A stretch of 64,000 nt of DNA from Streptomyces sp. NBC_01255 (lineage in GTDB: Bacteria > Actinomycetota > Actinomycetes > Streptomycetales > Streptomycetaceae): the NCBI RefSeq assembly GCF_036226445.1, contig NZ_CP108474.1:4898001-4962000 (forward strand). Reading direction: 5' to 3'. The notes beneath the pieces are model-generated. The model was not told the DNA's origin, searched no databases, and was given only the letters and a program-made list of their open reading frames with translations. Position numbers and translations under genes: made by a program. This document shows positions 6,063 to 14,601 of this stretch, piece after piece. The stretch's first letter is position 1. The number at the start of each line of letters is the position of its first letter.

Positions 6063-8012
6063 ATGAGAGCTGGAAGTGCGGCGAAACGCCTGCTCGTAGG
6101 ACGTCCGTTGGACAGCGGACGGCTCGGTGAGACCCTGCTGCCGAAGCGGGTGGCCCTGCCGATCTTCTGCAGCGACCCGCTCTCCTCGGTCGCCTACGCC
6201 ACCGAGGAGATCCTGCTGATCCTCGCCCTCGGTGGCCTCGCCGTGCTCCATCTGGCCTGGTACGCGGCGGTCGGGATCGTGATCCTGCTCCTGGTCGTCG
6301 TCGCGTCCTACCGGCAGACCTGTTACGCCTATCCGGGCGGCGGCGGGGCCTATGTCGTCTCCGCCGAGAACCTGGGGCAGACCGCCGCGCTCACCGCCGC
6401 CTCCGCCCTGCTCATCGACTACGTGATGACCGTCGCCGTCTCCGTCGTCTCCGGGGTCGCCGCGATCACCTCGGCCGTCCCCTCGCTCGACGGGCACGCC
6501 GTGGCCATGTCGGTGGGCTTCGTGGTGGTGCTGGTCTGGCTGAACCTGCGCGGGGTGCGCGAGTCGGGGCGGTGGTTCGCCATCCCCACGTACGCCTTCA
6601 TCGCCGTCATCTACGTCATGTTCGCCGTCGCCGCCGTGCGCATGGCGACCGGTTCGACGATCCGCGCCGAGTCCGCCGACCTGCCCGTCAACGCGGTCTC
6701 GGCCTACTCGGGGATCGCGCTCGTCTTCCTCGCCCTGCGTGCCTTCGCCTCCGGGTGCACGGCGCTGACCGGTGTCGAGGCCGTCAGCAACGGCGTCCCG
6801 GCCTTCGCGAAGCCGAAGAGCCGCAACGCGGCCATGACGCTCGCGATCATGGGCGGGCTCTCGGTGACCATGTTCTTCGGGATCACCGTGCTCGCCATGG
6901 TCTACGAGGTCCACGTCGCCGAGGACCCCACCGAGCTCGGGCTCGCCCCCGGCACCCCGATGTCCACGGCGCTCGCCCAGATCGGCCGGGCCACCTTCGG
7001 CGACTGGCACGTCCTCTTCTACGCGCTCCAGGCCGTCACCGCGGGCGTCCTGATCCTGGCGGCCAACACCGCCTTCAACGGCTTCCCGATGCTCGCCTCG
7101 GTGCTCGGCCGCGACCGCTACGCGCCCCGCCAGCTCTTCCACCGCGGGGACCGGCTCGTCCACTCCAACGGCATCGTCCTTCTCGCGCTCGCCGCGATCG
7201 CCCTCATCGTCGCCTTCGACGCGCAGCTGACCCGGCTGATCCAGCTCTACATCATCGGCGTCTTCGTCTCCTTCACCCTTTCCCAGACCGGGATGGTCAA
7301 GCACTGGCGGCGAGAACTCGCCACGCCCACCGGGGCCGCCGACCGCCGCGGGATCCACAGGCGCCTCGCGATCAACGCCTTCGGCGCCTGTCTGACCGCG
7401 GTCGTCCTCGTCATCGTCCTGATCACCAAGTTCACGCACGGCGCCTGGCTGGTCGTGATCGCGATGCCGGTGCTCTTCGCCGGGATGAAGGGGGTGCGGC
7501 GGCACTACGACGCCGTCGCCGCCGAGGTCGCCGTCGCTCCCGGCGAACGGCCCCACGCCCTCGCCGGGAACCACGTCCTCGTCCTCGTGGCCTCGGTCAA
7601 CGCGCCCAGCCTGCGTGCCCTGTCGTACGCGAAGACCCTGCGGCCCGCCTCCCTCACGGCCGTCACCGTCGCCGAGGACCCGGCGGAGGCGGAGGTGCTC
7701 CGCGCGACCTGGGAGGCCCACGGGATCGACGTACCGCTGCGGGTGCTCAGCTCCCCGTACCGCTCGCTCGTCCAGCCGATCCTGCGGCACGTCCGGGAGA
7801 CGTCCGAGCGGACGCCCGACGCGGTCGTCTCGGTGGTCATCCCCGAGTACGTGGTGGGGCACTGGTGGGAGCAGCCCCTGCACAACCAGAGCGCGCTGCG
7901 GCTCAAGACCCGGCTGCTGTTCATGAAGAACGTCGTGGTCATCGACGTCCCGTACCGGCTCGCCTCCGCCCGCGAGCTCGCCGAGCAACAGCGAGAACGA
8001 CAAGGCCCTTAG
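6063..8012 (+). CDS. APC-superfamily permease, KimA-like potassium/amino-acid transporter
   Basis: 649 aa. Residues 1-~480 are a 12-helix LeuT-fold permease (LPIFCSDPLSSVAYATEEIL at the broken first helix; YPGGGGAYVVSAENLG; CTALTGVEAVSNGVPAF). Residues ~500-649 are a soluble cytoplasmic domain (HVLVLVASVNAPSLRALSYAKTL, VVSVVIPEYV). This architecture matches YdaO/KimA, a high-affinity K+ importer controlled by c-di-AMP in firmicutes; other relatives carry amino acids. The ATG at 6063 starts directly before the first helix region; upstream codons of the frame belong to the opposite MerR gene. No transporter partner is needed. The c-di-AMP riboswitch found before kimA in Bacillus is not visible: the 5' region is too short. 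Confidence 0.82.
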   Translation: MRAGSAAKRLLVGRPLDSGRLGETLLPKRVALPIFCSDPLSSVAYATEEILLILALGGLAVLHLAWYAAVGIVILLLVVVASYRQTCYAYPGGGGAYVVSAENLGQTAALTAASALLIDYVMTVAVSVVSGVAAITSAVPSLDGHAVAMSVGFVVVLVWLNLRGVRESGRWFAIPTYAFIAVIYVMFAVAAVRMATGSTIRAESADLPVNAVSAYSGIALVFLALRAFASGCTALTGVEAVSNGVPAFAKPKSRNAAMTLAIMGGLSVTMFFGITVLAMVYEVHVAEDPTELGLAPGTPMSTALAQIGRATFGDWHVLFYALQAVTAGVLILAANTAFNGFPMLASVLGRDRYAPRQLFHRGDRLVHSNGIVLLALAAIALIVAFDAQLTRLIQLYIIGVFVSFTLSQTGMVKHWRRELATPTGAADRRGIHRRLAINAFGACLTAVVLVIVLITKFTHGAWLVVIAMPVLFAGMKGVRRHYDAVAAEVAVAPGERPHALAGNHVLVLVASVNAPSLRALSYAKTLRPASLTAVTVAEDPAEAEVLRATWEAHGIDVPLRVLSSPYRSLVQPILRHVRETSERTPDAVVSVVIPEYVVGHWWEQPLHNQSALRLKTRLLFMKNVVVIDVPYRLASARELAEQQRERQGP

Positions 8013-8078
8013 ACGTTATTCACTCGTGTCCCCTGGGCCCCCTGCGCGTTGGGGTGTGATCGCTACCGTGGGACGACG

Positions 8079-8624
8079 ATGAGTGCTGTCTCCGAGCCAC
8101 CGCGTGGGCGCAAGGCCGTCGTCATCGGCCTGATCGCGCTGGCGGGCCTGGCCGTGCCGGCCGCGCTCGTGTTCCTCTGGGTCACCGTCGTGACCGGCAT
8201 GTCCGACCCCCTCGGCCCCAGCCTCCTCGGGCTGCGGATCGACGGGGACACGGTCACGGTCAAGGCCGCCCAGTGCCCGTCGGAGCGGGTGCGGCGGGTG
8301 GAGCTCCGGGACAGCGGGACGGAGAAGCTCGTGTGGCAGGCCGACGGGCCGCTGACCGACGAGGGCCGGGGCGGGCTGCTGCGGCTGTGGGCCGCGGGGG
8401 ACTACCGGACGTCCCGCCCGGCCACCCGTCCGGCGGAACCGCCGAAACAGCTCGACGTGTTGGTCGCATACGGATCCGAGGGCGCGGCGGGTGCGGTCTT
8501 CGACCTCGCGGCGGTACGGGCGTCCGCGCCGCCCGCCAGCTCGTACTGGACTCCCCAGGGGATCGTGACGGGCGAGGAGCTCGACGAGCTCGTCGACTGC
8601 GGCGGCGGCGAGACGGCCCCGTAG
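8079..8624 (+). CDS. Membrane-anchored hypothetical protein
   Basis: 181 aa. A single transmembrane helix (AVVIGLIALAGLAVPAALVFLWVTVV, ~13-38) anchors an extracytoplasmic domain of ~140 residues with no family I recognise (LGLRIDGDTVTVKAAQCPSERVRRVEL..., ending ELDELVDCGGG). Two cysteines (in AQCPSE and VDCGG) could form a disulfide outside the membrane. TACCGT at 8064-8069 ends nine bases before the ATG and there is no clear Shine-Dalgarno sequence. It is convergent with the next gene across a long hairpin. Confidence 0.65.
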   Translation: MSAVSEPPRGRKAVVIGLIALAGLAVPAALVFLWVTVVTGMSDPLGPSLLGLRIDGDTVTVKAAQCPSERVRRVELRDSGTEKLVWQADGPLTDEGRGGLLRLWAAGDYRTSRPATRPAEPPKQLDVLVAYGSEGAAGAVFDLAAVRASAPPASSYWTPQGIVTGEELDELVDCGGGETAP

Positions 8625-8628
8625 GGAG

Positions 8629-8667
8629 CGGGAAGGCCGTCGGTGCTCGCGCCGTCGCCCCTTCCCG
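8629..8667. terminator. Hairpin between convergent genes
   Basis: CGGGAAGG (8629-8636) pairs with CCTTCCCG (8660-8667) around a 23-base loop, directly after the stop of the hypothetical gene at 8624 and before the stop of its convergent neighbour. No U-tract, as is usual in this G+C range. Confidence 0.5.
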
Positions 8668-8681
8668 TCCCGGAGCAGGGG

Positions 8682-9113
8682 TTACGGCCAGACCAGGCAG
8701 TAAGGCTGGTGGCCGGCCTCGTGGAGGCGGACCGAGAAGTCCTGCCACTCGTGGAGCAGCTGGTAGACGTCGAAGGCGTCGCGCGGGCCGCCGCGGTCGG
8801 GGACCGTGGACCAGATGAAGGCGGCGGCGCCGACCGACTCCTCGCCGATCCCGCGCAGCGGGTCGACCACGGTCATCGGGAGCTTCACGACCGCGTAGTC
8901 CGGGTGGAGGACGACGAGCTCCAGCGGGGGCACCTTGTTCAGGGGCATGCCCTGGATGCCCGTGAGGACCATCGCCGCTATGGTCTCCGGCTTGATCTTG
9001 GTGAACATGCCGCCCATGCCGAGCTCGTCGCCGCCGAGCTCCTCCGGGCGCATCGAGATCGGGACGCGGGCCGCCGTGGCGCCGTCGGGCGCGCCGAAGT
9101 ACTTGTACGTCAC
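8682..9113 (-). CDS. Conserved hypothetical protein
   Basis: 143 aa from GTG 9113 (VTYKYFGAPDGATAARVPIS). It is a compact soluble protein of α/β character (PPLELVVLHPDYAVVKLPMTVVDPLRGIGEESVGAAAFIWST), with no signal peptide, metal site or named domain that I recognise. The frame stays open to an ATG at 9302, but that extension is Pro/Gly/Ser-rich low-complexity sequence (GAPGTPGSPGG) and looks non-homologous. The GTG lacks a well-spaced ribosome-binding site (GGGAG overlaps it), so the start is uncertain. Confidence 0.65.
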   Translation of the reverse strand: MTYKYFGAPDGATAARVPISMRPEELGGDELGMGGMFTKIKPETIAAMVLTGIQGMPLNKVPPLELVVLHPDYAVVKLPMTVVDPLRGIGEESVGAAAFIWSTVPDRGGPRDAFDVYQLLHEWQDFSVRLHEAGHQPYCLVWP

Positions 9114-9429
9114 TCCCAACGACCGGCCGCTTCCGCTTCCGGATCCGGGATCGGCCTCGGGGCCCTGGCCGCCGGGGCTTCCCGGAGTGCCCGGCGCGCC
9201 GGGAGTCGACCCGTCCGCCCGCCGGCGCCGGTGCCTCCCTCGCCGGGCAGACTCCGGACCCAGGTCGTCCGTCCCCTCGCCCGGTCCGCCACCGCGATGC
9301 ATATCTCCACCCGACTGCTTTTTCTCGGCAACACGACCCCGCCGCGCGACCCGATCATCGTGTCAGTGACCTCCCCCGCGTTCGTACGGTGAAACACCTG
9401 TCCGCAAGAACGCCGTGGCCTCTGACACC

Positions 9430-9552
9430 ATGGATTCCGTGAGCCATCCCTCTGACGCCCCAGTTTCGCAGACGCGGCCGACAGCCGCCCCGGCGTCATC
9501 TCAGGGTGCCCACACCGTTCCTCCGTACTCGAAGCCGTACTCGCAGCCGTAA
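9430..9552 (+). CDS. 40-codon leader ORF in frame with hemL
   Basis: It runs from ATG 9430 to a TAA at 9550-9552 and is in the same frame as hemL, which starts 30 bases later. Its peptide contains SDAPVSQT, echoing EAPVSQT at the HemL N-terminus, and ends in PYS(K/Q) repeats encoded by the minisatellite. It could be a translated leader coupled to hemL or the remains of a longer HemL N-terminus cut by a TAC-to-TAA change in one repeat unit. Confidence 0.4.
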   Translation: MDSVSHPSDAPVSQTRPTAAPASSQGAHTVPPYSKPYSQP

Positions 9553-9570
9553 TCGCGGCCGTACTCGCAG
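9523..9570. repeat. Four 12-bp CCGTACTCGCAG tandem repeats
   Basis: Units at 9523, 9535, 9547 and 9559; the third reads CCGTAATCGCGG and carries the stop codon of the leader ORF. A degenerate fifth copy (CCGTATTCATAC) falls at 9585, inside the first codons of hemL. Confidence 0.85.
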
Positions 9571-9582
9571 GTCAGGATCACA

Positions 9583-10890
9583 GTGCCGTATTCATACGAA
9601 GCCCCAGTCTCACAGACGCTTTTCGACCGCGCGTCCCTCGTGACGCCCGGCGGCGTGAACTCACCGGTGCGTGCCTTCCGAGCCGTGGGCGGTACGCCCC
9701 GGTTCATGGTCTCCGGTACCGGTCCGTACCTCACCGACGCGGACGGTCGGGAGTACGTCGACCTGGTCTGCTCGTGGGGGCCGATGATTCTCGGCCATGC
9801 GCACCCTGAGGTCACCGCGGCGGTGCAGGCCGCCGTGGCCCGCGGCACGTCCTTCGGTACGCCGGGTGAGGGCGAGGTCGCGCTCGCGGAGGAGATCGTC
9901 GCGCGCGTCGAGCCGGTCGAGCAGGTCCGGCTGGTGTCCTCCGGTACGGAGGCCACGATGTCCGCGATCCGGCTCGCCCGCGGCTTCACGGGGCGTGCCA
10001 AGGTCGTCAAGTTCGCGGGCTGCTACCACGGTCACGTGGACGCGCTGCTGGCCGCGGCCGGTTCCGGGGTCGCGACCCTCGGCCTGCCCGACACGCCCGG
10101 TGTGACCGGCGCGCAGGCCGGGGACACGGTCGTGCTGCCGTACAACGACCTCGAAGCGGTGCGGGCGGCGTTCGCCGCGCACCCGGGTGAGATCGCCTGT
10201 GTGATCACCGAGGCCTCGCCCGGGAACATGGGCGTCGTGCCGCCGGCGGAGGGTTTCAACCAGGGCCTGGCGGACCTGTGCCGGGAGAACGGCGCGCTGT
10301 ACATCTCGGACGAGGTGATGACCGGTTTCCGTACCTCGCGGGCCGGCTGGTACGGCATCGACGGCGTGAAGGCGGACCTGCTGACCTTCGGCAAGGTCAT
10401 GGGCGGCGGCTTCCCGGCCGCCGCGTTCGGTGGCCGCGCCGACGTGATGGGGCACCTGGCCCCGGCCGGGCCGGTCTACCAGGCGGGCACGCTCTCCGGT
10501 AACCCGATCGCCACCGCCGCCGGGCTCGCGCAGCTGCGGCTGCTCGACGAGGCCGCGTACGCGACGGTGGACGCGGTGTCGAAGGAGATCCAGGGGCTCG
10601 TCACGGGCGCCCTCGCGAAGGAGGGTGTCGCGCACCGGCTGCAGACCGCCTCCAACATGTTCTCGGTGTTCTTCACGGCCGACGAGGTGCGGAACTACGA
10701 CGAGGCGAAGCAGCAGGAGGCCTTCCGCTTCAACGCCTTCTTCCACTCGATGCTGGCCGACGGGGTCTACCTGCCGCCGTCCGCCTTCGAGTCCTGGTTC
10801 GTGTCGGCCGCCCACGACGAGCGGGCGATCGAGCGGATCGCCGCCGCGCTGCCGGCCGCCGCCCGCGCCGCCGCGGAGGCCACCGCATGA
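9583..10890 (+). CDS. hemL: Glutamate-1-semialdehyde 2,1-aminomutase
   Basis: 435 aa, normal length. This PLP enzyme moves the amino group of glutamate-1-semialdehyde to give 5-aminolevulinate, the last step of the C5 route to haem and other tetrapyrroles. Visible are NSPVRAF near the N-terminus, the PLP phosphate contacts [10 protein letters not shown] (119-128), the cofactor-binding aspartate motif ISDEV (241-245) and the Schiff-base lysine K271 in [15 protein letters not shown] 9583 has AGGA five bases upstream and gives the usual [10 protein letters not shown] start. Its stop overlaps the start of the phosphatase gene by four bases, so the two are translationally coupled. Confidence 0.97.
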   Translation: MPYSYEAPVSQTLFDRASLVTPGGVNSPVRAFRAVGGTPRFMVSGTGPYLTDADGREYVDLVCSWGPMILGHAHPEVTAAVQAAVARGTSFGTPGEGEVALAEEIVARVEPVEQVRLVSSGTEATMSAIRLARGFTGRAKVVKFAGCYHGHVDALLAAAGSGVATLGLPDTPGVTGAQAGDTVVLPYNDLEAVRAAFAAHPGEIACVITEASPGNMGVVPPAEGFNQGLADLCRENGALYISDEVMTGFRTSRAGWYGIDGVKADLLTFGKVMGGGFPAAAFGGRADVMGHLAPAGPVYQAGTLSGNPIATAAGLAQLRLLDEAAYATVDAVSKEIQGLVTGALAKEGVAHRLQTASNMFSVFFTADEVRNYDEAKQQEAFRFNAFFHSMLADGVYLPPSAFESWFVSAAHDERAIERIAAALPAAARAAAEATA

Positions 10891-11579
10891 GCGTCTCCAG
10901 CGGTGCCGACGACATCACCGTCGTCCACCTGATGCGGCACGGCGAGGTCCACAACCCGGACGGGGTCCTCTACGGCCGCCGCGCCGGCTACCACCTCTCC
11001 GAGCTGGGCCGGCAGATGGCGGACCGGGTCGCCGAGCACCTGGCCGCCCGGGACGTCACGTACGTCGTCGCCTCCCCGCTGGAGCGGGCGCAGGAGACGG
11101 CGATGCCGGTCGCCAAGTCGCACGGCCTGGACCTGGCGAGCGACGAGCGGCTGATCGAGGCGGCGAACGTCTTCGAGGGGAAGACCTTCGGCGTCGGTGA
11201 CGGGGCCCTGCGCAAGCCGGGGAACTGGAAGCACCTGACCAACCCGTTCCAGCCGTCGTGGGGCGAGCCGTACGTCGAGCAGGTCGTGCGGATGATGGGC
11301 GCGCTGGACGCGGCGAAGGACGCGGCCCGCGGGCACGAGGCGGTCTGCGTCAGCCATCAGCTGCCGATCTGGATCGTCCGGAGCTTCGTGGAGAAGCGGC
11401 GGCTCTGGCACGACCCGCGGCGGCGGCAGTGCACGCTGGCGTCGCTGACCTCGTTCACGTACCGGGGCGACAAGATCGTCTCGGTCGGGTACAGCGAGCC
11501 GGCCCGGGACCTTGTCCCGGCGCATCTCCTCGCCGGGGCGAAGCCGGTGAAGGGGAAGTCGAAGGCCTTCGGGGCGTAG
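10887..11579 (+). CDS. Histidine phosphatase family protein
   Basis: 230 aa. The phosphoglycerate-mutase-like signature LMRHGEV (residues 15-21) holds the phospho-accepting histidine; the second histidine lies in CVSHQLPIW. Members are phosphatases for sugar phosphates or other small phosphoesters; the substrate is unknown. It is translated in step with hemL (ATGA overlap), a pairing that seems conserved in streptomycetes, so a role near tetrapyrrole metabolism is possible but unproven. The C-terminus is basic (GKSKAFGA). Confidence 0.88.
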   Translation: MSVSSGADDITVVHLMRHGEVHNPDGVLYGRRAGYHLSELGRQMADRVAEHLAARDVTYVVASPLERAQETAMPVAKSHGLDLASDERLIEAANVFEGKTFGVGDGALRKPGNWKHLTNPFQPSWGEPYVEQVVRMMGALDAAKDAARGHEAVCVSHQLPIWIVRSFVEKRRLWHDPRRRQCTLASLTSFTYRGDKIVSVGYSEPARDLVPAHLLAGAKPVKGKSKAFGA

Positions 11580-11665
11580 TCCCAGCCGGTTCGGGGCGTA
11601 GTCCCAGCCGGTTCGGGGCGTAGTCCCAGCCGGTTCCGGGCGCAGTCCCGAGCCGGGTTCCGGGC
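11576..11665. repeat. 22-bp tandem repeats after the phosphatase gene
   Basis: Three units of GTAGTCCCAGCCGGTTCGGGGC (11576, 11598, 11620; the third reads TTCCGGGC at its end) and a 24-base variant at 11642. The first unit contains the stop codon of the upstream gene (TAG at 11577-11579). I see no reading frame through them. Confidence 0.88.
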
Positions 11666-11880
11666 GTGGTCCCGGAGGGATTCCCGGGGAGCGATACGGC
11701 GCGGGCCTGGACAGCGGGCCCGAAGAGGTCCATCGTCAGGGCGGTCAGGTGGTGTACATGCCATCCGGCCGCCCTGAAATTTATGTGCGAATTTCCGGAA
11801 CCTCCGTGTTCCGCCCTGCATCTCACTCATTGTCGGTTTGGATGACGTTTAGTTCATACGTCAGCGCGAATGGGGATGTC
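11580..11880. other. 301-bp gap with repeats and an inverted repeat
   Basis: The left third is the 22-bp repeat array; the middle has no recognised element; the right end carries the TGACGT-N9-ACGTCA dyad just before the lipoprotein gene. Upstream codons in the lipoprotein frame (from 11749) do not look coding. Confidence 0.5.
11843..11863. promoter_or_regulatory. Inverted repeat TGACGT-N9-ACGTCA
   Basis: Six-base arms with a nine-base A/T-rich spacer, ending 17 bases before the ATG at 11881. A repressor bound here would block initiation of the deacetylase-like lipoprotein. The binding protein is unknown. Confidence 0.5.
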
Positions 11881-13140
11881 ATGCGCGGGATCAACGGAAT
11901 CAGTCGAAGGGGGCTCCTCGGGGCGGGCGTTGGCGCGGCCGCGGCGATCGGAATCGCCGGCTGTGGCAGCAACAACGAGGACAAGCCGGGACGTTCCGGA
12001 CCCGGCAAGGGAGGCGACGCGTCGGCGGAGCCGACCACACCCGCTCCGACCAAGGACGACGCCAAGCTCATCGGCGACGGTTCCACCGCCGACACCGGCA
12101 AGCAGCCGCACCAGCCCGACACCCCCGTGCCCCTCGAACCCGGCCAGACCCCGCCGCAGTTCGTGATCTTCTCCTGGGACGGCGCGGGCGAGGTCGGCAA
12201 CGGCCTCTTCCCCCGCTTCCTCGAACTCGCCAAGAACCACGACGCGGCGATGACCTTCTTCCTCTCCGGGATCTACCTCCTCCCCGAGTCGAAGAAGAAC
12301 CTCTACCGCCCGCCGAACAACCGCGTCGGCGCCTCCGACATCGGCTACCTCACCGACGACCACATCAAGGACACGCTGAAGTACGTCCGGCAGGCCTGGC
12401 TCGAAGGCCACGAGATCGGCACCCACTTCAACGGGCACTTCTGCGGCGGCTCCGGCTCCGTCGGCAACTGGACCCCTGCCCAGTGGCAGAGCGAGATCGA
12501 CCAGGCGATGAAGTTCGTCACCGAGTGGAAGACCAACAGCGGCTGGACCGACCTCGACCCGCTGCCCTTCGACTACTCGAAGGAGCTCGTCGGCGGCCGC
12601 ACGCCCTGCCTCCTCGGCCAGGACAACCTGCTCCCCACCGCCAAGCGCCTCGGCTGGCGCTACGACGCCAGCTCGCCCGGCGGCCGCCAGACCTGGCCCG
12701 TCAAGCGCCAGGGCATCTGGGACCTGCCGCTCCAGGCGGTGCCCTTCCCCGGGCACTCCTTCGAGGTCCTCTCCATGGACTACAACATGCTCGCCAACCA
12801 GTCGAAGAACACGACGAAGGGCATGCCCTCCCGCTACCCGGGCTGGCGCAGGCAGGCCACCGACGCCCTTCTCGGCGGCTTCACGCGCGCGTACGAGTCG
12901 AACCGCGCGCCCTTCTACGTCGGCAACCACTTCGAGCAGTGGAACGGCGGCATCTACATGGACGCCGTCGAGGACGCGATCAAGGGAATGGCCGGAAAGA
13001 AGGACGTCCGGCTCGTCTCCTTCAAGCAGTTCGTGGACTGGCTCGATGTGCAGGACCCGAAGATTCTCGCCAAGCTGCGCGGGCTCGACGTGGGGCAGAA
13101 GCCCACCGGCGGGTGGAACGCCTATCTCAAGACCGCCTAG
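11881..13140 (+). CDS. Tat-exported lipoprotein, polysaccharide deacetylase fold
   Basis: 419 aa. The N-terminus combines a twin-arginine signal (SRRGLLGAG, R9-R10) with a lipobox (GIAGC, C28), so the protein should be folded in the cytoplasm, exported by Tat and lipid-anchored. A ~60-residue Pro/Thr/Lys-rich linker follows. The catalytic domain shows the carbohydrate-esterase-4 arrangement: FSWDGAG with D100, and GTHFNGH with H182 and H186, the metal-binding H-x3-H pair. Substrate is probably a cell-wall or extracellular glycan. It is monocistronic as far as can be seen, lying between hemL and the cytochrome c operon. Confidence 0.85.
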   Translation: MRGINGISRRGLLGAGVGAAAAIGIAGCGSNNEDKPGRSGPGKGGDASAEPTTPAPTKDDAKLIGDGSTADTGKQPHQPDTPVPLEPGQTPPQFVIFSWDGAGEVGNGLFPRFLELAKNHDAAMTFFLSGIYLLPESKKNLYRPPNNRVGASDIGYLTDDHIKDTLKYVRQAWLEGHEIGTHFNGHFCGGSGSVGNWTPAQWQSEIDQAMKFVTEWKTNSGWTDLDPLPFDYSKELVGGRTPCLLGQDNLLPTAKRLGWRYDASSPGGRQTWPVKRQGIWDLPLQAVPFPGHSFEVLSMDYNMLANQSKNTTKGMPSRYPGWRRQATDALLGGFTRAYESNRAPFYVGNHFEQWNGGIYMDAVEDAIKGMAGKKDVRLVSFKQFVDWLDVQDPKILAKLRGLDVGQKPTGGWNAYLKTA

Positions 13141-13156
13141 TCAGGCTTAGGCGATC

Positions 13157-13186
13157 TTGACAAGGGGCTTTACGGGCACGTAGGGG
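13157..13186 (+). promoter_or_regulatory. Promoter of the cytochrome c maturation operon
   Basis: TTGACA (13157-13162) and TAGGGG (13181-13186) with an 18-base spacer resemble a vegetative (HrdB-type) promoter about 40 bases before the resA start. TTGACA is a perfect -35 hexamer; the -10 departs from TAnnnT at the last base. Confidence 0.6.
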
Positions 13187-13227
13187 GGTGCCCAAGATCC
13201 CCCAAACGCCCATGCGAAACTTTTCAC

Positions 13228-13854
13228 ATGAGCCTTAGCAGTCGTGCCAGTCGCGCCCGTCGTGCCCCTCGACGCACCCTGCTCGCCGTCGGAGTGCTGT
13301 CCGCCGCCCTCACGCTCTCGGCCTGCAGCGGCGACAGCAACGGCAAGTCCGGCGGCGGTGGCAACACCAACTTCGTGACCAACACGGGCGGTATCTCCAC
13401 CGCGGCCAAGGGCGAGCGGGCGACGCCCGGGAAGCTCGCGGGCGAGACCCTCGACGGCAAGCAGCTCGACGTCGCCGACCTCAAGGGCAACGTCGTCGTC
13501 CTCAACGCCTGGGGATCCTGGTGCGCCCCCTGCCGCGCCGAGGCTCCCCACTTCGCGAAGGTCGCCAAGGACCTGGAGGGCAAGGGCGTCGAGTTCGTCG
13601 GCCTCAACACCCGCGACCCCAACAAGCAGCCCGCGATCGCCTTCGAAGAGGACTACGGGGTGCCCTACCCGAGTCTCTACGACCCGCAGGGCAAGCTGAT
13701 CCTCTTCGGCTTCCCCAAGGGCACCCTCAGCCTCCAGGGCATCCCCTCCACCGTCGTCCTCGACAAGGAGGGCAAGATCGCCGCCCGTTCCCTCATGGCG
13801 CTCGACGAGGAGAAGCTCCGGTCGATGATCGAGCCTCTCCTCAAGGAGAAGTGA
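13228..13854 (+). CDS. resA: TlpA/ResA-type thiol-disulfide lipoprotein
   Basis: 208 aa. A basic start and hydrophobic segment lead to the lipobox LSAC (C33), so the mature protein is anchored on the outer face of the membrane. After a Gly/Asn-rich linker comes a thioredoxin fold with WCAPC (C99, C102) and the cis-proline loop GIPSTVVLD. ResA-like proteins reduce the CXXCH cysteines of apocytochrome c so haem can be attached. First gene of the resA-ccdA-resB-ccsB operon; its stop is four bases before ccdA. Confidence 0.92.
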   Translation: MSLSSRASRARRAPRRTLLAVGVLSAALTLSACSGDSNGKSGGGGNTNFVTNTGGISTAAKGERATPGKLAGETLDGKQLDVADLKGNVVVLNAWGSWCAPCRAEAPHFAKVAKDLEGKGVEFVGLNTRDPNKQPAIAFEEDYGVPYPSLYDPQGKLILFGFPKGTLSLQGIPSTVVLDKEGKIAARSLMALDEEKLRSMIEPLLKEK

Positions 13855-13858
13855 GCCC

Positions 13859-14596
13859 GTGAACGAGACGGTCACCAGCGGAGCCCTGCTGCTCGCCCTG
13901 CCCCTCGCGGTCCTCGGCGGCCTGGTCTCCTTCTTCTCGCCGTGCGTCCTCCCGCTCGTCCCCGGCTACCTCTCGTACGTGACCGGGGTCACCGGCACCG
14001 ACCTCGCCGAGAGCCGCCGCGGCCGGATGACCGCCGGGGCCGTCCTCTTCGTCCTCGGCTTCACCGTCGTGTTCGTCTCCGGCGGCGCCCTCTTCGGCTA
14101 CTTCGGGTCGACCATCCAGGCGTACCGCGAGACGCTCACCACCATCCTCGGCGTGCTCATGATCCTCATGGGCGTCTTCTTCGCCGGCCTGATGCCCTGG
14201 TTCACGCAGCGCGAGTTCCGCTTCCACAAGAAGCCCGCCGCCGGACTGATCGGCGCCCCGCTGCTCGGCGCGCTCTTCGGCATCGGCTGGACCCCGTGCA
14301 TCGGCCCGACCCTCGCGTCGGTCAACGCCCTCGCCCTGGAGCAGGCCAGCGCCGGGCGCGGCGCGATACTCGCCTTCGCGTACTGCCTCGGCCTCGGCGT
14401 ACCGTTCGTGCTCGCCGCCATCGCCTTCCGCAAGGCGCTCGGCGCGTTCGGATGGGTCAAGAAGCACTATGTGTGGGTCATGCGGATCGGCGGCGGCATG
14501 ATGATCGTCACCGGCGTCCTGCTCCTCACGGGCGCGTGGGACAGCATGGTCGCCACGATGCAGGGCTGGTCCAGCGGTTTCACGGTGGGGATCTGA
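13859..14596 (+). CDS. ccdA: Thiol-disulfide transporter CcdA
   Basis: 245 aa, six predicted membrane helices. The two cysteines that shuttle electrons across the membrane are in FFSPCVLPLVPGY (C29) and GIGWTPCIGP (C147), both followed by the conserved proline pattern. CcdA passes reducing equivalents from cytoplasmic thioredoxin to ResA. GTG start at 13859, four bases after the resA stop; resB begins five bases after its own stop. Confidence 0.94.
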   Translation: MNETVTSGALLLALPLAVLGGLVSFFSPCVLPLVPGYLSYVTGVTGTDLAESRRGRMTAGAVLFVLGFTVVFVSGGALFGYFGSTIQAYRETLTTILGVLMILMGVFFAGLMPWFTQREFRFHKKPAAGLIGAPLLGALFGIGWTPCIGPTLASVNALALEQASAGRGAILAFAYCLGLGVPFVLAAIAFRKALGAFGWVKKHYVWVMRIGGGMMIVTGVLLLTGAWDSMVATMQGWSSGFTVGI

Positions 14597-14601
14597 GTTC
14601 C

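Noticed and set aside
9114..9302. N-terminal extension of the hypothetical protein from ATG 9302
   Set aside because: Pro/Gly/Ser repeats with no sign of selection; kept as an alternative start only.
9523..9570. CRISPR array
   Set aside because: Repeats are contiguous 12-mers without spacers and no cas genes are present.
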